Origin: an uncultured Campylobacter sp.
GTDB taxonomy: Bacteria > Campylobacterota > Campylobacteria > Campylobacterales > Campylobacteraceae
NCBI RefSeq assembly: GCF_937981295.1
Contig: NZ_CALJPC010000089.1
Location: forward strand, 1-64,000
Direction of reading: 5' to 3'
DNA: 64,000 nucleotides
Shown: piece by piece, positions 35,720 to 42,834 of the stretch
Numbering within the stretch: position 1 is the stretch's first letter
Layout: every line of letters starts with the position of its first letter
The notes under the pieces: model-generated
Seen by the model: the letters and a program-made list of their open reading frames with translations, nothing else
What the model was told of the DNA's origin: nothing
Databases searched by the model: none
Program-made: the position numbers and the translations under genes

Positions 35720-36667
35720 TTAGCCCTTAATCGGCACGTAGCCGCTATTTTCGATGATGCTTTGCCCCTGCGGCGAAAGGATCCAATCTATTAAGATTCG
35801 GATATTTTCGTTTTTGTTGTTTTCATCGTAAACCGCGTAAATTTCGGCTACGAGCGGGTATTTGCGGCTAGCGATATTTTCTTTATTCGGATACGCGCCG
35901 TTTAGGCTAAGCATCTTCACGCCGCCGTTTTGCACGATCCCCTCGACGTAGTAGCGAAACGAAAAGCCGATCGCGCTACCGAAAAAGCCCGTGATCTTGC
36001 GCTTAGGCTGCGTTTCACCCATAAATTTTAAAAACGCGCTCTGGCTGCCGCTGCCTGCGTTTCGCTGCACGGCATCTATTCGCATACGCTCGCCGCCGAG
36101 CTGCGACCAGTCACTATATTGCCCCGAATAAATTCCTCGCACCTGATCCACAGTTAAATTCGATACTTTATTATTCGCATTTACGATAAAGACGAACGCC
36201 TCCAGCCCGATCGGCACGAAGCGCAAGCGCACGCCCTTTTCCTGCGCATAATCAAGCTGCTGCTTCGAAGGGGCGGCGACAAAGATCAGATCCGCCTCGC
36301 CGTCGCTTATGGCCTTGTATGCGCCGCGGGTATTGCTAAATTTAAGCCTGCTAGCATTCGTGAAATTTTGCCCGTCAAATTCCACGCTTTCCTTCGGATA
36401 GCTCGCCGCGACGAATGCCGAAAAGACGGGATACAAAGCCGCTGCGCCGTCGATTATCGGCAGATCGCCGCTAAGTTTTAAGCTAGAGCTGGCGCGCACG
36501 ATCTGCGAACCCTGCTCAAACGGCAGAAATTTATGCAGCTCGATCGATTTGGCCTGCATCTCGGCGCTGCTTTGATTTACGTATCGCTTCACGACGAGGC
36601 TGTAAAATGCAAAATCGAAAGCCGCAAAGCTAAGCAGTAGCAAAATGACGATAGATGTGCGCTTCAT
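35720..36667 (-). CDS. PstS-like phosphate-binding protein, membrane-anchored
   Basis: The 315-residue protein has an uncleaved-looking N-terminal helix (IVILLLLSFAAFDFAFYSLVV) and a type II periplasmic binding domain of the PstS class. Relevant motifs are LPIIDGAAALYPVFSAF, DLIFVAAPS and RNAGSGSQSAFLKFMG, the last resembling the phosphate-binding SGSG loop. Phosphate is the likely ligand, but no pstCAB genes are adjacent. It could serve as a sensor or an orphan binding protein. Confidence 0.75.
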   Translation of the reverse strand: MKRTSIVILLLLSFAAFDFAFYSLVVKRYVNQSSAEMQAKSIELHKFLPFEQGSQIVRASSSLKLSGDLPIIDGAAALYPVFSAFVAASYPKESVEFDGQNFTNASRLKFSNTRGAYKAISDGEADLIFVAAPSKQQLDYAQEKGVRLRFVPIGLEAFVFIVNANNKVSNLTVDQVRGIYSGQYSDWSQLGGERMRIDAVQRNAGSGSQSAFLKFMGETQPKRKITGFFGSAIGFSFRYYVEGIVQNGGVKMLSLNGAYPNKENIASRKYPLVAEIYAVYDENNKNENIRILIDWILSPQGQSIIENSGYVPIKG

Positions 36668-36668
36668 C

Positions 36669-36806
36669 TTAGTTGCCGTTCGCGATATAGGAGATGATCG
36701 AGCATTTGCTCTGCAGATACAGCGCCGCTGCGGTTAGTGCGCAAACGCTGATCGCCCAGGCCGTCAATATTACGGCGATCGTTTTTTGAAAAATTTCATC
36801 GCTCAT
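36669..36806 (-). CDS. 45-residue single-helix membrane protein
   Basis: A short ORF immediately upstream of the PstS-like gene (one base apart) encodes MSDEIFQKTIAVILTAWAIS followed by VCALTAAALYLQSKCSII and a polar tail. It has one membrane helix and a GAGG ribosome-binding site before the ATG. The spacing implies co-translation with the binding protein. It resembles the tiny DUF5408-type membrane proteins of Campylobacter in size and layout, but I cannot confirm a family. Confidence 0.6.
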   Translation of the reverse strand: MSDEIFQKTIAVILTAWAISVCALTAAALYLQSKCSIISYIANGN

Positions 36807-36814
36807 TTTGCGCC

Positions 36815-37240
36815 TCACATATGCTCGATTGCGTGATTAAGTAGCCAAAAAAAGCTCATTAGGACGCTCAAAAAAATTATGAACGAAAACACAGAGAGGA
36901 TCAAAAGATTTCTAATTCTTCTGCGGCGCTCGGGTGCACTTTTAGCCGATTTAATAAATTTTACTAAACTTGCGATTAGCCAAATGAGCGAAACTACCGG
37001 CAGCCCAGTAAAAACCAAGATAAACATGGAAAAAGGATCGAATAGCCACTGAGAATATATGAGTGGAGTAAAAGCGCATGCAAACGCAACTGCCGAAATA
37101 ATTAGAAATTTTTTATCTCTTTTATGGCGCTCCGGCTCGTCTTTTGATCTGATAAATTTAATCAAGCACGCGATGAGCCAAACAAAGCAGATCAAAAACA
37201 GCACATTTAAAATCTCCATAAGCGATCCGAAATTATTCAT
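36815..37240 (-). CDS. Membrane protein with internal duplication
   Basis: This 141-residue protein has four hydrophobic helices arranged as two similar halves. Residues about 16-52 (CFVWLIACLIKFIRSKDEPER) and about 82-118 (SLIWLIASLVKFIKSAKSAPER) match almost residue for residue, each followed by a basic stretch and another helix. The halves would have parallel topology, with the basic loops cytoplasmic. I do not recognise the family. It precedes the 45-residue protein by eight bases and is probably in the same transcript. Confidence 0.6.
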   Translation of the reverse strand: MNNFGSLMEILNVLFLICFVWLIACLIKFIRSKDEPERHKRDKKFLIISAVAFACAFTPLIYSQWLFDPFSMFILVFTGLPVVSLIWLIASLVKFIKSAKSAPERRRRIRNLLILSVFSFIIFLSVLMSFFWLLNHAIEHM

Positions 37241-37500
37241 CTTTTACCTTTAAATTTTAATATGCAAAGCGGCGGTTTAGCGCTCCGGCAGTGCGAAATT
37301 TCATATAGCATAGTTCGCGGTTTTCGCGGCGGGCGCAAATGCACCGCCAGCGTAAGCAGTCTTAATAAAGCGGCGCGCTTTGCCAGAGTAATGGCGAAAT
37401 TTTGCAAATTTCAAGCAGCGGCAAGAGTAAAATTTCAAACGCCGATAAAATTTCAAAACCGCGAATTGCCAAATTTACTAAATTTAGCGCGCATTTACCG

Positions 37501-38085
37501 CTATAAAACGCCCTTCGTGCTAGGCACGCCGGCGCGCTCGTTGATACTTATCGCGCGACGGAATGCGACGGCAAACGCCTTAAACGCGGCCTCTGCGACG
37601 TGATGTAGATTTTCGCCGCGGATCTGGCATAGATGCAGCGTTAAATTTGCGTTGAAAGCCAGAGCGCGGAAAAATTCCTCCACGAGCTCGGCATCGAATT
37701 CGCCGATCTTGCCGCGCTTTAGGCTCGGACAATCAAATACCAAAAACGCGCGGTTGGAAAAATCAAGCGCGGCGCTTACGGCGGCTTCATCCATCACGAC
37801 GACGCTATCGCCGAAGCGCTCGATGTTTTGCGCGGGATAGATCGCCTCTTTGATCGCGCTTCCGAGCACGATGCCGCAGTCCTCGACGCTGTGGTGAAAA
37901 TCGACCTGTAAATCGCCCTCGCAGCGCAGGTTCAGATCAATCCACGCGTGCTTGGCAAATGCACTAAGCATATGATCGAAAAAACCGATGCCCGTTTGTA
38001 TCTGCGCCGCGCCGCGCCCGTAAAGCTCAAAATCCAGCGAGATGTCCGTTTCTCGCGTCGTTCTGTTTTTACTTATCATCGCCAA
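37501..38085 (-). CDS. hisB: Imidazoleglycerol-phosphate dehydratase HisB
   Basis: HisB removes water from imidazoleglycerol phosphate in histidine synthesis, binding Mn2+ through conserved histidines. The motifs DFHHSVEDCGI (about residues 65-75), FFDHMLSAFAKHA and ENLHHVAEAAFKA are all present. The 194-residue length is that of a monofunctional HisB. It stands apart from other his genes in this window; the 260 bases downstream are gene-free and RAATTY-rich. Confidence 0.96.
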   Translation of the reverse strand: MAMISKNRTTRETDISLDFELYGRGAAQIQTGIGFFDHMLSAFAKHAWIDLNLRCEGDLQVDFHHSVEDCGIVLGSAIKEAIYPAQNIERFGDSVVVMDEAAVSAALDFSNRAFLVFDCPSLKRGKIGEFDAELVEEFFRALAFNANLTLHLCQIRGENLHHVAEAAFKAFAVAFRRAISINERAGVPSTKGVL

Positions 38086-38129
38086 ATTCCTTCGAAGTGA
38101 AATTTAGCTGAAAATCTAGCGAAATTTCA

Positions 38130-40103
38130 CTAAATTTGGGTTAAAATTTCAGCTAATTGTTCGGAATTTACGCTGCCGATCTGGCGCAGGTTCGCAATCT
38201 CGGCGCCCTCTTTAAAAAATAGAATCGTAGGCGGGCCGAATACGTTGAAATGCGCTTTTATCGCTCTGTTTTGCTCGCTATCTTCGCTAAGATCGATCTT
38301 TAAGAGGCTAAATTTATCAAGAGCGCCAGCAAGAGCGGGATCTGCAAACGCTCGCTCGCTCTGCTCGCAATTTTTACACCAGCTAGCCCAAAAATCCACT
38401 ATCACGGGCTTTTTGGAATTTTCTATTTCGCCCTGTAGCTGTGCAAGATCGCGCACAAACGAAAAATGCACGCCGCCAAAATTTTGAGTGCTAGAAATTT
38501 CGCCCGCTTGCAAGCTCTCGCCGCCCAAGCCGCCGCTGGAATATCTCGTGCTTTGCAGGATTAGATTACCAAGCGGTCTGGAAAAATCTTTCGCGCCGCT
38601 GGCAAAGCCCGCGAGTAGCAGCGCCGAATATAGCGCGATCACAAGAGCCAAAGCGCGCTTTATCCCGCCCGCGCCGCCGTCAAATAGCCCCAAAAATCCT
38701 GCGAAGATCGCGCCCAAAACCGCATAAATCAGCAGGCTTAAATTTTCGCCGATGAGCGTGCGCGAAATCCACACTGCCGTAAAAAGCAACAAAAAGCCGA
38801 AAATTTTAGGCACCGCCTCCATCCAAGCTCCGGGTCTAGGCAGTGCGCCGCCGAGCCCCACCACAAGCAGTAGCGCGCCGCTTCCGAGCCCCAGCGCAAA
38901 AAGAGCCGCCGCGCCCAGCAAGACGTTGCCGCTGCCCGCAATATAAACGAGCGCGCCCGCAAGCGGAGCGGAGATGCACGGCGATACGACGAGCGCCGAG
39001 ATAAGCCCCATCGAAAAAACTCCGATCAGGCCGTCAGCATTTTCGCTTTTGCTATTTAAGAAGCTTTGAAAGTGCGCAGGCAAGCGGATCTCATAAAATC
39101 CAAACATAGAAAACGCGAGCGCGGCGAATATGAGCGAGGTTAGGATCAGCGCGAGCGGAGTTTGTAGCAGGCCTTGTAAATTTTGCCCAAAAACCGCCAC
39201 GAATGCCCCTAAAATCGCATACGAGCTCGCCATCCCGAAAATATACGCGAGGCTTACGGCTAGGCTTTTTTTCGCGCTCGGCTTCGAGGAAGTTTTCGCC
39301 ACGATGATCGACGAGAGGATCGGGATAAGCGGATAGACGCAAGGGCTTAGCGAAAGCAGCACGCCGTAACCAAAAAACAGCGCGATCGCCGCGATGAAGC
39401 TTTTGCTGCCAAGAACGTTTAAAATTTTATCCTGTTCGGAGATGGGATTTGCGCCGCGAGAAGTTTTTTGCGCGGAGGTTTCGTCGGAATTTACCGCAGC
39501 GCTTTCCGCCGAGCTTGCCGCGGAATTTCCCGCTGCGTGCGAGTTTGCCAAGGAATTTGCCTCTGTGCCCGAAGCAACGGCATTGCTTTTAAAATTTACA
39601 GCCCCGCCTTGTGCGCTGTCTGCGGCAGAAATCTGCGCGGAATTTTCGCCTTTTCGATATTTTTTCAACTCGGAGTTTGAAATTTTGCTGATCTGATAGC
39701 CCTCCACCACGCGCTTGAAGCTAAAGCCGAACTGCTGCGGCTGGTAGCAAAAGCCCGATTTCGTGCAGCCCAAAAAATCGCCGTTAAGCACGAAATCATC
39801 GCTGTCTGCGGCATTTGCAAGTACGAGGCCTAAAGGCACGGTGATGCTAAATTTGCCCTCGTAAATTTTATAATCCTTGTATTCGGTCGCGGCGGGCAGA
39901 TTTATTAAATTCGTCACCTCCGCGCCGCCAATGAAAATTTTTATCTCGTTTTGATAGAGATAGACCCCGTCCGCGATATCAAAGCTTAGCGTTACGCTAT
40001 CGCTTTGCGCCGTCGCGTCAAGCTTGAACGCATCGGAGGGTTTCAGGGGCTCGGCGCCCAAGCCTAAAAGAAGAAACGCTGCCAAAATCAGTGATCTTAT
40101 CAA
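38130..40103 (-). CDS. dsbD: Thiol:disulfide interchange protein DsbD with low-complexity linker
   Basis: DsbD moves electrons from cytoplasmic thioredoxin to periplasmic thiol proteins. The order is a signal peptide, an N-terminal alpha domain (22-145) with the Cys pair at C113 and C119 (GCTKSGFC), eight membrane helices with a Cys in each half, and a C-terminal thioredoxin domain with WASWCKNCEQ. Between the alpha domain and the membrane part (residues about 152-220) lies an Asn/Ser/Ala-rich stretch. Repeated FKSNAV, EANSLANS and AAGNSAASS elements fill it, and its DNA holds about seven RAATTY hexamers in 280 bases. The 657 residues exceed the usual length by about that stretch. Confidence 0.9.
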   Translation of the reverse strand: MIRSLILAAFLLLGLGAEPLKPSDAFKLDATAQSDSVTLSFDIADGVYLYQNEIKIFIGGAEVTNLINLPAATEYKDYKIYEGKFSITVPLGLVLANAADSDDFVLNGDFLGCTKSGFCYQPQQFGFSFKRVVEGYQISKISNSELKKYRKGENSAQISAADSAQGGAVNFKSNAVASGTEANSLANSHAAGNSAASSAESAAVNSDETSAQKTSRGANPISEQDKILNVLGSKSFIAAIALFFGYGVLLSLSPCVYPLIPILSSIIVAKTSSKPSAKKSLAVSLAYIFGMASSYAILGAFVAVFGQNLQGLLQTPLALILTSLIFAALAFSMFGFYEIRLPAHFQSFLNSKSENADGLIGVFSMGLISALVVSPCISAPLAGALVYIAGSGNVLLGAAALFALGLGSGALLLVVGLGGALPRPGAWMEAVPKIFGFLLLFTAVWISRTLIGENLSLLIYAVLGAIFAGFLGLFDGGAGGIKRALALVIALYSALLLAGFASGAKDFSRPLGNLILQSTRYSSGGLGGESLQAGEISSTQNFGGVHFSFVRDLAQLQGEIENSKKPVIVDFWASWCKNCEQSERAFADPALAGALDKFSLLKIDLSEDSEQNRAIKAHFNVFGPPTILFFKEGAEIANLRQIGSVNSEQLAEILTQI

Positions 40104-40211
40104 ATTTTATCCTTTGAAATTTTTTCCTACATTCTAACGTAATAAGTATGAATTTATAGTGTAATCTAAAGAACTTTTTTGTAAAATTCCTTAAAATTTT
40201 TAGGAGGCGAT

Positions 40212-41114
40212 ATGAGCAAAGAGATCAAAACCGAAACAGGCGAAATAGCACTGAAAGAGATAGAATTTAAAAGCTCAAAGTACGAAAAAATCTCGTTCAA
40301 AGACTACGAAACGCTGCTTGAAAGATATCAGATCGAGCTTTTGAAGCTGCAAAAATTCGTAAAAGAAAAGGGGCTAAAAATTTTGATTTTGATGGAGGGG
40401 CGCGACGCGGCGGGCAAAGGCGGTACGATCAAGCGTTTAACCGAGCATCTAAATCCGCGCGGATGCCGCATCGTGGCGCTCGAAAAGCCGAGCAACGTCG
40501 AAAAGACGCAGTGGTACTTCCAGCGCTACGTCGCGCACCTACCCAGCGGCGGCGAAATCACGATATTTGACCGCAGCTGGTACAACCGCGCGATGGTCGA
40601 GCCGGTGATGGGCTTTTGCACCCACGCCGAGCACAAAGATTTCCTGCGCCAAGTACCTAAATTTGAGGAGCTTTTGGTAAGTGCGGGGATAATTTTGTTT
40701 AAATTTTACTTTTCGGTCTCTAAAGAGGAGCAAAAAAGGCGCTTCGAATCGCGCCGCACCGACCCGCTGAAGCAGTATAAACTCTCGCCGGTGGATGCGA
40801 GATCGCAGGAGCTGTGGAATCAATACACGCTCGCAAAATACTCGATGCTGCTCGCTTCAAATACCGAGTTTGCGCCGTGGACGATCCTTGATAGCAACGA
40901 CAAAAAGATCGCGCGACTAAACGCCTTCCGCTGCATACTCTCGCGCATAGACTATCCCGAAAAAATTGGTGCGAAGGAACTTGCGGTGGATCCAAACCTC
41001 GTGCGAAACGGCGCCAGGGAGATAGTGCTAATGGAGGATAGCCAAAAAAGCGAGGCTTGGCGCAAGCTGGAAAGCCCCTCTCGCAAGAACAAGAAGGATA
41101 AGAAAAAGGGCTAA
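40212..41114 (+). CDS. ppk2: Polyphosphate kinase 2 (PPK2)
   Basis: PPK2 enzymes use polyphosphate to phosphorylate nucleoside diphosphates (or make polyphosphate in reverse). The Walker A motif EGRDAAGKGG is near residue 63, the Walker B IFDRSWYNRAMVEPVMGFC near 118 and the lid RRTDPLKQYKLSPVD near 180. These are the hallmarks of single-domain class I PPK2. The tail is highly basic (SRKNKKDKKKG). AGGAGG before the ATG is a strong ribosome-binding site. It is monocistronic, followed by CRISPR array 2. Confidence 0.94.
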   Translation: MSKEIKTETGEIALKEIEFKSSKYEKISFKDYETLLERYQIELLKLQKFVKEKGLKILILMEGRDAAGKGGTIKRLTEHLNPRGCRIVALEKPSNVEKTQWYFQRYVAHLPSGGEITIFDRSWYNRAMVEPVMGFCTHAEHKDFLRQVPKFEELLVSAGIILFKFYFSVSKEEQKRRFESRRTDPLKQYKLSPVDARSQELWNQYTLAKYSMLLASNTEFAPWTILDSNDKKIARLNAFRCILSRIDYPEKIGAKELAVDPNLVRNGAREIVLMEDSQKSEAWRKLESPSRKNKKDKKKG

Positions 41115-41230
41115 ATTTTGCCAATGAAGATTACTTGCTAGGGAGGCTTACTGGGAATTGCTCATTAGGAATTTATGTCCTAATATATAGAAACGCATTG
41201 GATTTTACAGCTTTTCATTTAAAATCTTTA

Positions 41231-41521
41231 GCAAGATTCCATCCTGTTGGGAATTGAAACAACCCACGTCGCGATACTCGTATGAGCTAGTGACAGTAGA
41301 ATTCCATCCCGTTGGGAATTGAAACTTTGATTTTTCGACTGCCGCCAATATTCAGCCTACGTAGAATTCCATCCCGTTGGGAATTGAAACGGCTTTCAGT
41401 CTGCAACCCCAAGGACTTCAAAAATCGGTAGAATTCCATCCCGTTGGGAATTGAAACGCTCTTTGCGTCGGCATATATGGCTCGGCATAGGGTAAAATTC
41501 CATCTTGTTTGTAATAGCTGC
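41231..41521 (+). CRISPR. CRISPR array 2: five repeats, four spacers
   Basis: Repeats lie at 41231-41260, 41296-41325, 41361-41390, 41428-41457 and 41492-41521, separated by spacers of 35, 35, 37 and 34 bases. The middle three equal the main-array consensus; the first has about four changes, and the last is strongly decayed beyond its first 15 bases. The orientation is plus, with the handle ATTGAAAC at the right end of each copy. Because the leader-side copy is already mutated, new acquisition here is unlikely. A further trace (ctgggaattg at 41149-41158) suggests that the array once extended further left. Confidence 0.93.
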
Positions 41522-41799
41522 CAGAATCGATCAAAAAAATCAAATCCCAAAAGCTTCGATATTAAAATTTCATATATCCCGGTTTAAAAATTTAATGTGC
41601 CGTTCTATAAGATGCCTGTTTGCGTGGGCCGGTTCATCTTTACGGCATAATATGCAAAATTTTATAAAATTTTATGTTTATTTTATGCAGTATTCTGTAT
41701 AATTCACACGGATAAACGAAGTGTTTTGCTATTTTTACTTATGAATGACACGATTTTTATTCATTTTATACGATTTTATGTATAATTAACGAATAAATT
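41522..41799. other. AT-rich regulatory stretch before the HTH gene
   Basis: No gene is seen. It contains two extended -10 boxes, TGTATAAT at 41696-41703 and 41779-41786, and T-rich sequence. With a third box at 41800-41807, they suggest multiple start points or operator-like repeats for the downstream regulator. Confidence 0.4.
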
Positions 41800-41807
41800 T
41801 GTATAAT
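41800..41807 (+). promoter_or_regulatory. Extended -10 box implying a leaderless mRNA
   Basis: TGTATAAT ends seven bases before the ATG at 41814. Transcription would begin at or next to the A of that ATG, giving a leaderless message. This agrees with the absence of any Shine-Dalgarno sequence before the start. It is the third identical octamer in 110 bases. Confidence 0.5.
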
Positions 41808-41813
41808 TTTCAT

Positions 41814-42059
41814 ATGTTAGAAACGAGCGATATATTCAACATTTTGCACAATGCCGTCGAAGCTAAAAACAACGGCAAAAAGATCTCGCACGCCGCGATG
41901 GCGCAGAGGTTAGGCGTGTCGATGCGGACGTATCAGGATTGGCGTTTAGGCACGACCAAGCCGCAGGCCGCGACCGCGATATGCCAGATGTTGTGCGAGC
42001 TCGATAGCGACGACGCTGCGTTTGTGCTGCATAAGATAAAAAAACTTATAGGAGAGTAG
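41814..42059 (+). CDS. Small helix-turn-helix DNA-binding protein
   Basis: The 81-residue product from the ATG at 41814 contains a clear HTH: HAAMAQRLGVSMRTYQDW is the helix-turn-recognition-helix segment, followed by RLGTTKPQAATA. It is of the Xre/Cro-like phage-repressor type. The frame could start five codons earlier at a TTG (41799), but that lies inside the -10 box. It lies between CRISPR arrays 2 and 3 and is followed after one base by a 44-residue ORF. It most likely autoregulates this pair. Whether it regulates CRISPR is unknown. Confidence 0.75.
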   Translation: MLETSDIFNILHNAVEAKNNGKKISHAAMAQRLGVSMRTYQDWRLGTTKPQAATAICQMLCELDSDDAAFVLHKIKKLIGE

Positions 42060-42060
42060 A

Positions 42061-42195
42061 GTGCAAAACATTACTTTGCAAGAAAAGCTGGATCTACAGG
42101 GCGTCTTTCGCGTGATTTATGAGAAAAAAGAGTCGAAATTCGCGATCTTTTACAAGGCGCTTTTGAAGAAATTTTTTAGAAATTTTAAAAAATAA
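42061..42195 (+). CDS. 44-residue basic protein co-translated with the HTH regulator
   Basis: A GTG at 42061, one base after the HTH stop and six bases after a GGAG motif, opens a 44-residue frame. It starts MQNITLQEKLDLQGVF and ends in a strongly basic helix (ALLKKFFRNFKK). It is too short for most gene finders. I do not recognise it. A small basic protein behind a small HTH gene is the layout of phage regulators and of anti-CRISPR-type pairs (though those usually have the HTH gene second), but nothing in the sequence proves either. Confidence 0.55.
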   Translation: MQNITLQEKLDLQGVFRVIYEKKESKFAIFYKALLKKFFRNFKK

Positions 42196-42834
42196 TTGGC
42201 GGAGGCATTTAATTATTATACTTTATGTAGCAAAGGCAGTAGTATCTATTAAATTTAGATGATTTTTCCTTTTTATGGACGACCGCGCCGATATTCTTTG
42301 CTTTGCAGCTTCAAAGGATGCTAGCAAATTCTGCTTTATAAAATTTTTTCCATCTTTCTGCCTCTTTGGTATCATCTAATTTAATTTTAAATTCTAACTT
42401 TGGCTCATGATCTTAAATTTGTAGCGTAAATTTAATTGAAATTAATGCGAAATTCTCACTTTAACTTAGCTTTTAAGATCCCTAGCGTGCATTTTTATAA
42501 ATATTTTGAATTGCTATTAAATGAGTTGCATTTAAATCTATTTATATTGTGGCAAATATATAGTTCGTTAAAATTTTAATTTGTGAGTAACTCCAAAATT
42601 TCATTCGTAACTCATAAATTTAATATATTTGGTGGCAAATTGAAACCGAATGAATTTCGCATAAGTGCCCCATGCTGTATCATATCCCAGCCACAACTAA
42701 TCTTTTTAAATTTTTCTATCAAGATGAGAATTCTACACATTTCCGCCGCGAAAGTCGTATCGCGTAAATCCGTTTTGATTTCAGCAAGATGAATCCTACC
42801 GCCTACGCAAATCATGCAATAAGCCCATTTAGGC
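42196..42834. other. Region between the HTH pair and array 3
   Basis: These 639 bases contain RAATTY-rich sequence but no gene I can support. One minus-strand frame (42612-42848) reads protein-like for 78 codons (WAYCMICVGGRIHLAEIKTD) but starts with a TTG inside the first decayed CRISPR repeat. It may be a gene fragment left when the array was rearranged. Confidence 0.4.

Noticed and set aside
41814..42195. Calling the HTH pair an anti-CRISPR system
   Set aside because: Only position and size support it; the usual order is the reverse and no homologue can be checked here.
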